The position numbers were made by a program, and so were the translations under genes. Source: Verrucomicrobiota bacterium (GTDB lineage Bacteria > Verrucomicrobiota > Verrucomicrobiia > Limisphaerales > SIBE01). From it: a DNA stretch of 64,000 bases. The stretch spans positions 62,001 to 126,000 of the forward strand of contig VHDE01000002.1 in NCBI GenBank assembly GCA_016871515.1. Direction: 5' to 3'. Below are positions 17,142-26,276 of this stretch, one piece after another (position 1 is the first letter of the stretch; every line of letters begins with the position of its first letter). A model generated the notes under the pieces. It saw only the letters and a program-made list of their open reading frames with translations. It was not told the DNA's origin and did no database searches.

Positions 17142-20100
17142 ATGCGCTATTTGATCCATACATTGAGTTGTTGTTTGATTCCATACATTCTGACAGCACA
17201 AGAGGCCACTTATTGCCCGCAGCCCAATACGACCACGGCAGCGGACGCAGTTGTGGTTTTCAACGAGGTCATGTTTCATCCGCTGGGAGATGATCCTGCG
17301 CTTGAGTGGATTGAATTGCACAACCAGATGTCGCTGGATGTCGATTTATCGTCGTGGCGCGTCGAAGGAGGGATCGATTTCGAATTCCCAACAAACGCTG
17401 TCATCAATGCGAATGGTTATGTCGTGATCGCGTCCGATCCGGCGCGTCTGAAGAGCGCCAGTGGCGCGGTGAATGTCTTTGGTCCGTTTACAAAACGCCT
17501 CTCGAACGGAGGGGAAACACTTCGTCTCCGAAACCATAACAATCGGTTGATGGATGAATTGGCCTACGGCGATTCCGAGCCATGGCCGATGGGGGCGGAC
17601 TTTCCCGGCAGTTCATTGGCGAAGAAAGATCGCTTCTACGCGAGCAGCCCCGCCGCCAACTGGCGCGCCAGTGCGCAGATCGGAGGGACGCCGGGAGCAA
17701 TTAATTTTCTCGATCAACAGGCCAACACTCCCCGAACCGATTCACTCATTCATCGGACTGCGGTGAGCCGCTGGTTGGTGCCAACAGGCGCGACGTTAGG
17801 CAACAGCTGGACGGGAACCAGCTTTGATGATTCAGGCTGGAACTCGGGCTCATCCGGGATTGGATACGACGTTAGCACTCCGACAAATTCTCCGATCATC
17901 GCCGATCGAGCTTATTCATTCGACGATACTCTGCTTGATGTTTCCGGCCACAATGCCAATGCGGAGGGCCCAAGAACTACCTTTTCACATGAGGTCCCGC
18001 CAGCTATCGGAACGGGCAAATCATTGGCCTTCGACGGCGTTTCGGCTCAAGCGGAGATTCTCGATCCAGTGAACCCGACGGCCTACACGATTTCGTCTTG
18101 GGTCCTCGTGAATTCTGTCCGGTCATGCAGCCTGATCGTCCGGACTTCCGCAAGCGGGCCCAAGACTTCCTGGTCGCACCAATTGCGAATCAATCCCTCG
18201 GGCCGTTTCGAACATTACCTTTTTGATGGCGCAGGCAAGAGCGTGGCGGCCACAAACCAGGTCATCGCTGGCGTCTGGTACCATGTCGCCGCGACCGCGG
18301 TCAACAATGGGCGAATGGCCATTTACGTGAATGGCGTGGCCAGCGGCACAGGCCCAACCATCGGCACAATGTGGATCGGGGGCGATCGATGGCAATTGGG
18401 CGCCGATTCCGGGGGGGTGACGTATTTCTTGCGAGGACGCTTGGATGAAGTCGGCATTTGGCACAGTGTGCTCGACGGCGCAACGATTGGCCGTCTCGCG
18501 AGCGGTGTTACCCCGGCAGCGCTTTCCGGTTACCGCGCCCTTTTCCAGACCGACGTGCAATCGAGTCTGTACCAAAAGGAGAGTTCTCTCTTCGCGCGCT
18601 TTCCTTTCTACGTGCCCTCCGCCGGAGCTTACGATGGGCTCGCTTTGACCGTCCGGTACGCGGATGGCTTTGCCGCCTATCTAAATGGGACCGAAGTCTT
18701 ACGCAGAAATATTCCTCAAACGGCTTCGTGGAATTCGAAGGCCAATAGCGAGAGAGTCCTTGCCGACGTCGTCCGTCCCGAGACTGTCGATCTGACACCA
18801 TGGACCAGCCATTTGCTCCCGGGAAAGAACGTTTTGGCCTTTCAGGTTTTGAGCAGCAGCGCGGATGATTCCGCTCTGCTCTTGAACGCGGAACTTTCTG
18901 GGCGACGCTCTCAGATGGGCAACGACCCAGCCATCGGCTTCAACGAAGTGGCTGGCGGCGATGACTTGCCCTTTTTCGTTGAACTGATCAATCGCGCCGA
19001 GTCACCGGCAGCGCTGGCGAACTGCCGCATTGTCTCGAGTGCCGGCGGCGCATTCACTTTTGCCGCCACAACGCTCGCACCTGACACGCTGCTCACGTTA
19101 GGAGCGAACCAGCTTGGATTTTCGGTAGAGGTTGGAGACCGCTTATTTCTAACGGCGGCAAATGGGAACGTGCTCGACGCGCTCACCGTAAAAGCAGAAC
19201 CACGAGCAAGAATGGCCGACAGCTCCGAATGGTTTTCTCCGTCAAACGTCACGCCCGGTTCCGCGAATCGTTTCGACTTGCATGACGAAATCGTCATCAA
19301 CGAAATCATGTACCATCATCCGCCTCGTTATCGAACGAGTTCGAATGCTTTCACCCAAATCGAGGAACAATGGGTGGAGCTTTATAATCGATCTCAAAGA
19401 ACGGTTGATCTTGGAGGCTGGGAATTGGCGGGTGGCATCGAATTCACCTTCCCGCCTGGCACGGAACTCCGGCCTGATTCCTATCTCGTGGTGGCAAACG
19501 ACCAAGCCGCCTTGCAGGCGAAATATCCGGGCGCTCAGGTCATCGGAAATTTTGGGAAGCGACTTTCCCACCATGCCGATCATGTCATCCTTCGCGACGC
19601 CCGGGAGAATCTTGTTGATGAGATCTCCTATTTTAATTCACATCCTTGGCCATCCTATCCTAACGGAGGCGGATCCAGCTTGGAATTAAAGGATCCTCGC
19701 TCGGAAAATGCGTTGCCCGAATCGTGGGCGCCCAGCCTCGAAGGGAAACGAAGTCAATGGAAGCGTTATGCGTATCGAGCCAAGGCTGCCTCGCCGCTTT
19801 ATACGCCCGCCATCTTCAATTTTCACGAATTCCGTCTTGGCCTTTTGTCGGCGGGCGAAGTGTTGATCGATAATATCACAGTGACCGAATTGCCGACCAA
19901 CGGACCGCCTCGGCAGTTGCTGCAAAACACCAACTTTTCAGGGGGCACTTCCAAATGGCGACTGCTCGGGACGCATTCTCATTCGTTTGTCGAGCCTCAC
20001 CCGGAAAACTCCGGCGATTCTGTTCTTCACATGGTTGCCACTGGCGCGATGAGTTACATGGACAACCGCCTCGAGACCACGCTGCGCGTGGGAACGACAA

Positions 20101-22697
20101 ACGTCCCGGTTGTCAACGGACGCGAGTACGAAATCTCGTTTGACGCAAAATGGCTCGCGGGTTCACCGCAAGTCCGCACAGAGCTTTATTACAACAAAGT
20201 CGCGGCCACGACGATTATCGCCATGCCGGAGAATTACGGCACGCCCGGACGCCGCAATTCGACTTTCGTAACGAATGCTGGGCCAGTCTATCGGCAACTC
20301 AGTCACTTTCCCGTTTTGCCGCGAGCCACCAATAGCATCGAGGTTTCTGTCCGGGCGCACGATCCGGATGGCGTAGCCGGCATGACCTTGCGTTACGTCG
20401 TTGGAACTGGGGCTTGGCAGAGCCGCTCGATGGCGTTCAAACCCACGGATCCCTCCTTTTACACCGCGACGATCCCTGCACAGCCAAACGGTTCGGTCAT
20501 CCAGTTTTACGTGGAAGGCGTGGATCATCTGGGTGCTGCATCGACTTATCCCGCTAAGGGGAGAGCTTCCCGGGCTTTGATTAAAGTGGATGGGCCGCGA
20601 GTGTTCGCCAACAAACAAACCTTCCGAACGATCATGACACAAGCGGATTCAAGCTTGATGCACGCCACAACGAACTTGATGAGCGACGATCTTCTGGGCT
20701 GTACGGTAGTGCACAATGAACGTGAGGCTTTTTATGACGCCCGCATCCGCCTGCACGGAAGCATGTTCAGCCGCCCTGACGCAACCACTACCGGGATGAC
20801 CATCAAGTTTCCGGCGGACCATTTGTTCAGAGGTTCACGCGAATCGGTGATCGTGCGCCGGCGCGGCATGGTCGAGAACTTTGCCAAACATATCCTCGTC
20901 CAGGCGGGTGGAACGCCTGCGAACTACGATGACATCATCTATTTTGTTTCGCATCGCAACGACAATATCGGCAACGCCCGGCTGAATCTCGCGAACTATG
21001 ACGACACGTTCATTGACTCTCAATTCGAAGGAGACAATGACGGGACAGTGTTCAAGCTCGAAGGAATTCGCGAGTTCCAAGCGACGCACAACAACTCCGC
21101 GGAAGGTTACAAGCTGCCCCAGCCGGTGGGTTGGATCGTCAATTACGACATCGCCAATCAAGGCGACGATCCCGAGAAGTATCGCTGGGGCATCATGATT
21201 CAAAATCAACGTGCCCGAGACGATTACTCACGCATCGTGGAAATGGCGAAGAGCTTTAGCTTGAGCGGAACGGCGTTGCAGGAAGCGGTCGCGAAAACGA
21301 TCGATGTCGATAAATGGGCGCGTTTGTTCGCGGTCCAGATGTTGTGTGGCATTGCGGATGTCTATGGCGTCGAGAACCCGCACAACTTTGCCATGTACGT
21401 TCGGCCGAGCGATCAGCGCGTGGTTGGACTGCAGAATGACTGGGAATTTGCGTTCCAACAGGGAAACGGATCGATCTATGGCAACAAGAATGTCTTCAGG
21501 ATTTTGAGGTTGCCGCCCTACACCCGAATTTACCAAGGCCATCTGCTCGATGTAATGACCAACGTCTGCACGCCAGCCTATCTCTCGAGATGGGCTCAGC
21601 ACCTTTCCAGCGTAACGGGTGAAAACTACAACGGCCACGTCTCCTATATGAACAGCCGCGTCGCTGCCTTCCGGCGCCTGCTCGCGGCTCAAGTCCCGTT
21701 CGAAATCACTTCCAATGCCGGCTTGGATTTCAACGTGGCCACACCGGTCGTGACCTTCGAAGGACGAGGCTGGATTGACGTTTGCAAAATTCGGTTGGCC
21801 AGCGCAAACACAGCTCTTCCTGTAACTTGGCTAGACGCGACAAGGTGGCAAGTCCGGCTTCCCTTGGAATCTGCGACGAACCGGATTGAACTTCAGGCTG
21901 TGAATCATCGCGGCACTGTTGTGGGGACGGACGCAATCAATGTGGCAACAACCTTCTCTGAATCTCTCCAGAAAGATTATTTGCGCATTGCCGAGATCAT
22001 GTATCACCCAGCGGACGTTACCGGCGCCGAAAGGACCGCCGGCATTTCGGATGAGGACGAGTTTGAATTCATCGAACTGCTCAACACAGGACCCATTTCA
22101 ATTCCGCTGTCGGGGGTGAAATTTACGGCTGGCATTACTTTCGATTTCACGACCGCGGCGATCACCCATCTCGCGCCTTCGGAGAGAGTCCTGCTCGTTA
22201 AGAATGCCACGGCCTTTGCTCTGCGTTACGGAGCGAACCCACGCCTCGCTGGTGTATATTCCGGCTCGCTCGACAACAGCGGAGAACTGATCCGATACGA
22301 GGACGCTTTCGGCCGTGTGATTCAGGAATTCGCCTATTCGGATTCCGGCCAATGGCCGGCCGCAGCAGATGGAAGTGGCAGTTCGTTGGAGGCAGCCAAT
22401 CTGGCTGTTGATTTCGGGAATCCCACAACGTGGCAAGCCAGCTTGATCAAAGGCGGAACTCCGGGACGTTCTTCAACAGCACCTTTTTTCACGTCAGCCA
22501 CATTCAATGGCACAGAGGTAGTGCTTCGTTTTGAAGCGTTGCCACAACGCGCTTACAGCGTTTATCGCCAAGATAATCTCGGCTCTGGCGCGTGGGAAGT
22601 GCTCGTCACCATTCCGGCGAAAGACATTCAGCGGACGGAGCAAATCATCGAGAAACTCTCGACGCGGCAGCGCTTTTATCGTTTGACAACGCCCTGA
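17142..22697 (+). CDS. Giant secreted lamin-tail / CotH-kinase-like protein
   Basis: From ATG 17142 (leader MRYLIHTLSCCLIPYILTAQ) the protein has 1851 residues. Approximate domains: lamin-tail domain 1, 38-145 (VFNEVMFHP...EWIELHN); LamG-like, 250-455 (DEVGIWHSVLDGATIGRLAS); lamin-tail 2, 715-850 (INEIMYHHPP); a carbohydrate-binding-like beta domain, about 920-1010; an Ig/Fn3-like domain, 1048-1140; a CotH-like region, 1150-1515 (IRLHGSMFSR, MVENFAKHILV, VDKWARLFAVQMLCG, LQNDWEFAFQ); lamin-tail 3, 1612-1766 (IAEIMYHPAD); and the C-terminal module ending RQRFYRLTTP. CotH domains are atypical protein kinases in spore coats; here a surface or extracellular role is likely. The upstream ATG at 17067 gives a non-leader N-terminus. 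Confidence 0.85.
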   Translation: MRYLIHTLSCCLIPYILTAQEATYCPQPNTTTAADAVVVFNEVMFHPLGDDPALEWIELHNQMSLDVDLSSWRVEGGIDFEFPTNAVINANGYVVIASDPARLKSASGAVNVFGPFTKRLSNGGETLRLRNHNNRLMDELAYGDSEPWPMGADFPGSSLAKKDRFYASSPAANWRASAQIGGTPGAINFLDQQANTPRTDSLIHRTAVSRWLVPTGATLGNSWTGTSFDDSGWNSGSSGIGYDVSTPTNSPIIADRAYSFDDTLLDVSGHNANAEGPRTTFSHEVPPAIGTGKSLAFDGVSAQAEILDPVNPTAYTISSWVLVNSVRSCSLIVRTSASGPKTSWSHQLRINPSGRFEHYLFDGAGKSVAATNQVIAGVWYHVAATAVNNGRMAIYVNGVASGTGPTIGTMWIGGDRWQLGADSGGVTYFLRGRLDEVGIWHSVLDGATIGRLASGVTPAALSGYRALFQTDVQSSLYQKESSLFARFPFYVPSAGAYDGLALTVRYADGFAAYLNGTEVLRRNIPQTASWNSKANSERVLADVVRPETVDLTPWTSHLLPGKNVLAFQVLSSSADDSALLLNAELSGRRSQMGNDPAIGFNEVAGGDDLPFFVELINRAESPAALANCRIVSSAGGAFTFAATTLAPDTLLTLGANQLGFSVEVGDRLFLTAANGNVLDALTVKAEPRARMADSSEWFSPSNVTPGSANRFDLHDEIVINEIMYHHPPRYRTSSNAFTQIEEQWVELYNRSQRTVDLGGWELAGGIEFTFPPGTELRPDSYLVVANDQAALQAKYPGAQVIGNFGKRLSHHADHVILRDARENLVDEISYFNSHPWPSYPNGGGSSLELKDPRSENALPESWAPSLEGKRSQWKRYAYRAKAASPLYTPAIFNFHEFRLGLLSAGEVLIDNITVTELPTNGPPRQLLQNTNFSGGTSKWRLLGTHSHSFVEPHPENSGDSVLHMVATGAMSYMDNRLETTLRVGTTNVPVVNGREYEISFDAKWLAGSPQVRTELYYNKVAATTIIAMPENYGTPGRRNSTFVTNAGPVYRQLSHFPVLPRATNSIEVSVRAHDPDGVAGMTLRYVVGTGAWQSRSMAFKPTDPSFYTATIPAQPNGSVIQFYVEGVDHLGAASTYPAKGRASRALIKVDGPRVFANKQTFRTIMTQADSSLMHATTNLMSDDLLGCTVVHNEREAFYDARIRLHGSMFSRPDATTTGMTIKFPADHLFRGSRESVIVRRRGMVENFAKHILVQAGGTPANYDDIIYFVSHRNDNIGNARLNLANYDDTFIDSQFEGDNDGTVFKLEGIREFQATHNNSAEGYKLPQPVGWIVNYDIANQGDDPEKYRWGIMIQNQRARDDYSRIVEMAKSFSLSGTALQEAVAKTIDVDKWARLFAVQMLCGIADVYGVENPHNFAMYVRPSDQRVVGLQNDWEFAFQQGNGSIYGNKNVFRILRLPPYTRIYQGHLLDVMTNVCTPAYLSRWAQHLSSVTGENYNGHVSYMNSRVAAFRRLLAAQVPFEITSNAGLDFNVATPVVTFEGRGWIDVCKIRLASANTALPVTWLDATRWQVRLPLESATNRIELQAVNHRGTVVGTDAINVATTFSESLQKDYLRIAEIMYHPADVTGAERTAGISDEDEFEFIELLNTGPISIPLSGVKFTAGITFDFTTAAITHLAPSERVLLVKNATAFALRYGANPRLAGVYSGSLDNSGELIRYEDAFGRVIQEFAYSDSGQWPAAADGSGSSLEAANLAVDFGNPTTWQASLIKGGTPGRSSTAPFFTSATFNGTEVVLRFEALPQRAYSVYRQDNLGSGAWEVLVTIPAKDIQRTEQIIEKLSTRQRFYRLTTP

Positions 22698-22730
22698 TCG
22701 AGTAGCTCCGCTATGAAGAATACCGAATTA

Positions 22731-22922
22731 TTAAGACAGCGCTTCGGGCGCCATTATGACAATTCGTTCGCCGCGCGCCGGACGTTTTCGGCCACGCTTC
22801 AAGCGCTCCAGACGGATCGCGCTGTAAAGCTCGCCGTCCGTCAGGATTCTTCGCCCCATCACAACATAAGTAACGTCCAGCGCCTCATCGACCACGATAT
22901 TTTCAACATTTTCCAGTTTCAT
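22731..22922 (-). CDS. Small conserved-looking protein
   Basis: The 63-codon minus frame reads MKLENVENIVVDEALDVTYV, RRILTDGELYSAIRLERLKR and RKRPARGERIVI. The pattern (acidic N-term, LTDGELYSAIR, RKRPARGE) resembles short conserved proteins I associate with Verrucomicrobia. The competing plus-strand frame (22713-23018) is less protein-like. A degenerate partial copy of the start of this gene lies at about 23080-23135 (CATAAGTAACGTC shared). Function unknown. Confidence 0.38.
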   Translation of the reverse strand: MKLENVENIVVDEALDVTYVVMGRRILTDGELYSAIRLERLKRGRKRPARGERIVIMAPEALS

Positions 22923-23128
22923 ATTGTTTCAATTTTTCAAGTTGTTCGCCGAAACAGAATTCTCCGCCGCGGCAAAGGCCCTCCAGCATCCACGGTGCTG
23001 ATTCAAATCACGAGATAATTCTTCAGGAAAACAGTGCTTGAAGTGCTTGAAGGATGCTGAAGATACTGCTGCGTTTCTCCGACATAAGTAACGTCGAACA
23101 CCTCATGGACTGGGATGCTTTCAATTCA

Positions 23129-23260
23129 ACATTTCGGAGAGGGCGCGTCTTTTCAGTTGTAGCGGCGTCTCGTAAGAGCGCCGCATTCTTCCCGTGAACG
23201 TTAGCGGCGCTCTTACGAGACGCCGCTACAGCCAGAAAAGGCGCGCCCTAACATTTCGGA
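23129..23260. mobile_element. MITE-like inverted repeat with 10-bp flanking direct repeats
   Basis: Arms 23141-23184 and 23204-23248 are near-perfect inverted copies containing TGTAGCGGCGTCTCGTAAGA and GCGCCGC. The loop is about 19 bases. The element is flanked by identical 10-base copies of ACATTTCGGA at 23129-23138 and 23251-23260, which look like a target-site duplication. It has no coding capacity. It sits upstream of rpsU. Confidence 0.75.
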
Positions 23261-23386
23261 CATTTCGGCAGTTTTATCCTTCCCATTTGACGCTTTGCTG
23301 TTAGTATGTGTTGTCTTTTCGACTGCTGTCGCAATAAGGCTCCGTGGCCTTTCTTGCTCCTTCCGCACAAGAGGAGGGAATTCACT

Positions 23387-23584
23387 ATGCTACAAATCAA
23401 TCTTAGAAAAGGGGAACCGGTTGAGAAAGCCTTGCGGCGACTCAAGAAGGTAATGACCCGCGAGGGCGTGTTGCAGGAGGTCCGAAACCATCGCTATTAC
23501 AAAAAGCCGAGTCTTAAGAATCGTGAAAAAATGAAAGCGGCCCGCTTCACAGCAATGCTGAGAGAACGGTATGCCGATCTTTGA
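23387..23584 (+). CDS. rpsU: Ribosomal protein bS21
   Basis: A 65-residue basic protein: MLQINLRKGEPVEKALRRLK, then RYYKKPSLKNREKMKAARF. This is bS21 of the 30S subunit, which helps mRNA recruitment. The start is fixed by GAGGAGGG at 23371-23378, 8 bases before the ATG. The in-frame extension upstream to 23306 has no ribosome binding site and is not bS21-like. It is monocistronic, and appears intact. Confidence 0.93.
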   Translation: MLQINLRKGEPVEKALRRLKKVMTREGVLQEVRNHRYYKKPSLKNREKMKAARFTAMLRERYADL

Positions 23585-23693
23585 CCGGGCAAAGCACGTT
23601 TGTTTGGATTCTGGCCGGTGCGGGACACTCGAATTAAATCACTTGCCTTGTCCCAGATAAGTGCTTGAGCGCCGAGCGACGATGGTGGCTCTT

Positions 23694-23849
23694 ATGGACA
23701 AACCTTGGTATCAGCGCTTCTTTCCCGTCATTGCTCGGAAACCACATCCCATCTCCACCGCAATCAGGGCTGAGGCGGGAGAGGCCGATGCCCAGTTCAG
23801 CGTCGGACTCAAGTACGCGGGCGGAGAGGAATTGGCCGAATGGAACTGA
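23694..23849 (+). pseudogene. Sel1-repeat protein N-terminal remnant
   Basis: A 51-codon frame (MDKPWYQRFFPVIARKPHPI) ends with one recognisable Sel1 helix: AEAGEADAQFSVGLKYAGGE. It then stops, whereas Sel1 proteins normally have several further repeats. It is probably a truncated copy. Confidence 0.4.
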
Positions 23850-24149
23850 GTTATCAATCGATTGCGCGCTCATCAATCCCAACGAAATTTTAGCAGTCGG
23901 CCACTGGAGTGCTTGTTATCCGGGCTAAAGCGACAATTAACGCACCCCCCCGCAATGGTCGAAGGATGTCATTAGGGATGCTAGGAATGCGCGTCAAATA
24001 AAGCGTCTCGCGATAAGCGAATCCCGGCGGAAGCGGCCCCGCGCCTCGCTATTGCAAACGCAGGTCGAATTTCAACTCTGGGCCACACGCGGTTTGCAAT
24101 GGCAATTCACTCAGTTCGCGCGCGATCACTAACTGGGACGCCGGTCGAA
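23850..24149. other. Non-coding gap between Sel1 remnant and lysR
   Basis: I see no gene, RNA or clear repeat here. The 3' end of the convergent LysR gene lies at 24150. Confidence 0.4.
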
Positions 24150-25085
24150 CTACAGCGAGGCTGACTTCGCCGAACTTTCGTTGCTCAACTCCGCCGTTGC
24201 GGATCGGCACAAACCAACAAACGTTTCTTCAGCGAGGCTGAGCCGTTTGCCACGCCAATGCACAATGCCCCAGGTTCGCTTAAGTTTGCGGCGCCCGAGC
24301 GGCATGGTGACGAGCGAGCCCTCTTCCAACTCTTTCTTCGCAATCCACGGAGCGACAATGCTGATTCCCAGGCCAAGCTTAACAAGCTCCTTGATTGCCT
24401 CCATGCTGCCCAATTCGATGAATGTGTTGAGGACGATCTCTTCCTGGCGGAAATAATCTTCGACCATTCGGAACGTATGGCTGGATTTGCTGTAGAGAAT
24501 GTAATTCTGACGGGCAATCTCCGTTTGAATCACCCGCTGCGCCTTCGACCACGGATGAAGCGGACTGAGCAAGAAGAGCATCTCGTCACCAAACAGTGGT
24601 GTGAAAGTGAGTTGATCCTCCCGTTTCGGCTCCAAAACCAAAGCAAGGTCAATCCGATGGTTTCGCAAAAGTTCCACAGCATCGTTCGAATCGCCTGGCT
24701 CAATCGTGATGATCGTTTGCGGAAAGCTCTCTTTGAATTCGCGAAGCACGGCCGGCAAGATGTGCTGGCATGCGGTGGTGCTAGCTCCGAGCCGCAATCG
24801 TCCGCGGCCCCATTTGCCCAACTCTTGTAATGATGAGCGGGCCGCTGACATCTGTTCCAAAATCTTATCGGCGTGCCGCAAGAACTGCTCTCCCGCCTGC
24901 GTTAAGGCAACCTTTTTGCCCACTCTGTCCAAAAGGCGACAGCCCACATCGTGTTCCAGAGCCTTCATGGAATGGCTGACGGCTGACTGAGAGAGGTACA
25001 GCTCTTTGGCGGCGAGCGTAAAACTGCCCGTCCGAGCGATGATTGCGAAGGCTCGAAGCTGTCGGCTGTCAAGCGGGAGATTCAT
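24150..25085 (-). CDS. LysR-family transcriptional regulator
   Basis: The 311-residue protein has the N-terminal winged helix-turn-helix (LRAFAIIARTGSFTLAAKEL then YLSQSAVSHSMKALEHDVGC, residues 9-50), linker helix, and a C-terminal LysR substrate-binding domain (RGRLRLGASTTACQHILPAV; LGLGISIVAPWIA). It is divergent from the nitrate/sulfonate-type ABC locus and is the natural candidate regulator of that operon. CysB/Cbl-like or nitrate-responsive LTTRs are in this family, but the effector is not clear. A perfect T-N11-A palindrome sits just before the start. The gene looks intact. Confidence 0.85.
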   Translation of the reverse strand: MNLPLDSRQLRAFAIIARTGSFTLAAKELYLSQSAVSHSMKALEHDVGCRLLDRVGKKVALTQAGEQFLRHADKILEQMSAARSSLQELGKWGRGRLRLGASTTACQHILPAVLREFKESFPQTIITIEPGDSNDAVELLRNHRIDLALVLEPKREDQLTFTPLFGDEMLFLLSPLHPWSKAQRVIQTEIARQNYILYSKSSHTFRMVEDYFRQEEIVLNTFIELGSMEAIKELVKLGLGISIVAPWIAKKELEEGSLVTMPLGRRKLKRTWGIVHWRGKRLSLAEETFVGLCRSATAELSNESSAKSASL

Positions 25086-25087
25086 TT

Positions 25088-25102
25088 ATGAAAGACTTTC
25101 AT
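25088..25102. promoter_or_regulatory. LysR-type T-N11-A operator candidate
   Basis: ATGAAAGACTTTCAT is a perfect 15-base palindrome with an odd centre. T at 25089 and A at 25101 fit the T-N11-A LysR box. It lies 3-17 bases upstream of the lysR start and about 85 bases upstream of the divergent operon. It is well placed for autorepression and activation of the transporter genes. Confidence 0.55.
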
Positions 25103-25184
25103 TTGCACCATTAAAAACATGGGAAGCATCCAGTGGGCCAGCCAGGCGAGATGGCACATGGGCCGCTAAGCACCCTGTCAACAA

Positions 25185-26276
25185 ATGCTGTCACGATTGT
25201 ACACATCATCGCCCATCGAGACTCGGAAGCAGATCCGTATTGGCTTCCTTCCCCAACTCGATGCAGCACCGCTCGTCGCCGCTCATAAGCTCGGACTCTT
25301 CCGAAAATTCGGCATCGAGGTGGAGCTTCGCCTTGAGATTGGCTCGGCCACCATCCGGGACAAAATAATTCATGGGGAACTTGAGGCTGGCCAGGCCGAC
25401 GCCGCCATGCCGCTCACACTCAACGCCGGTGCCGGCAACATCGCTTGCGAATGCTTGACCGGAATCGTCCTGAGTTCGCAAAGCAGCGCCGTCATTGTGT
25501 CCAAGCGTCTTTGGGACCGAGGAGTCCGCGACGGGAAATCATTCAGGGACGAGATCATGCGGTCGCGCACAACCAAGGTTCACACCTTCGGGGTCGCGTT
25601 CCAGTTTGCGTCGGCTAACTTTTTGTTGCGTCACTGGCTCCAGAGTGCCGGTCTGGAAATCGATCGCCACGTCCGGATTGCCACCGTGCCGCTTTCCCAA
25701 ACGCTGCAACATCTCAAAAGCGGACACCTGGAGGGTTTTGCCGGTGGTGAACCTTGGACGTCTAACGCACTCGAGGATGAAGTCGGCTGTTGTATTGCCA
25801 CGATGGCTGATGTGTTTCCTCAAGTGCCGGAAACAGCTCTAGTGGTTCGTTCCGAGTTCGCCGACGCGCAGCGCGAGCAACATTTGAAACTGATCGCCGC
25901 CTTGATCGAAGCCTGCAGCTTCTGCGAGTCGCCACAGAATCATTCAGTCATGGTGGATACGCTCTCCAAACACCTTGGGGCTCCGCGCGATGCTTTGAAG
26001 GGGAATTTTTCAGCTGTCGGCCCCACGCGCACTGGACCACAGGCTGTCGGTTTGATCTTTGATCGAGGCGGCTCCTGTGAACCGTCGGGCGATAAAGCCG
26101 CTTGGATCCTCCGCCAATTAGCCGCGGTGGGTGCTCTCAACGAATCCCTGGTTACGCACGGAGAATTGATTCGCCGCGCTTTTCGTCCAGACCTTTTTCA
26201 ACAAGCAAAACAATTGATAAGTCATCCAACCACCCATGAAAACGAATTCAATACCGCATGCTGCTCAACGCTCTGA
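25185..26276 (+). CDS. NasS/CmpA-like ABC-type nitrate sensor or binding protein
   Basis: The 363-residue protein has the NrtA/CmpA/NasF binding-protein fold: IRIGFLPQLDAAPLVAAHKL, VELRLEIGSATIRDKIIHGE, QADAAMPL, then HLEGFAGGEPWTSNALED. It has no signal peptide, so it is probably cytoplasmic. NasS, the nitrate-sensing partner of the ANTAR antiterminator NasT, is a cytoplasmic protein of this family. No nasT is visible nearby. It is the only intact gene of the transporter operon. Its 3' end overlaps the start of the exported binding-protein gene. Confidence 0.72.
   Translation: MLSRLYTSSPIETRKQIRIGFLPQLDAAPLVAAHKLGLFRKFGIEVELRLEIGSATIRDKIIHGELEAGQADAAMPLTLNAGAGNIACECLTGIVLSSQSSAVIVSKRLWDRGVRDGKSFRDEIMRSRTTKVHTFGVAFQFASANFLLRHWLQSAGLEIDRHVRIATVPLSQTLQHLKSGHLEGFAGGEPWTSNALEDEVGCCIATMADVFPQVPETALVVRSEFADAQREQHLKLIAALIEACSFCESPQNHSVMVDTLSKHLGAPRDALKGNFSAVGPTRTGPQAVGLIFDRGGSCEPSGDKAAWILRQLAAVGALNESLVTHGELIRRAFRPDLFQQAKQLISHPTTHENEFNTACCSTL

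Noticed and set aside
22713-23018. 101-codon plus-strand ORF after the CotH gene
   Set aside because: The opposite strand (22731-22922) is more protein-like and matches a known small-protein pattern.
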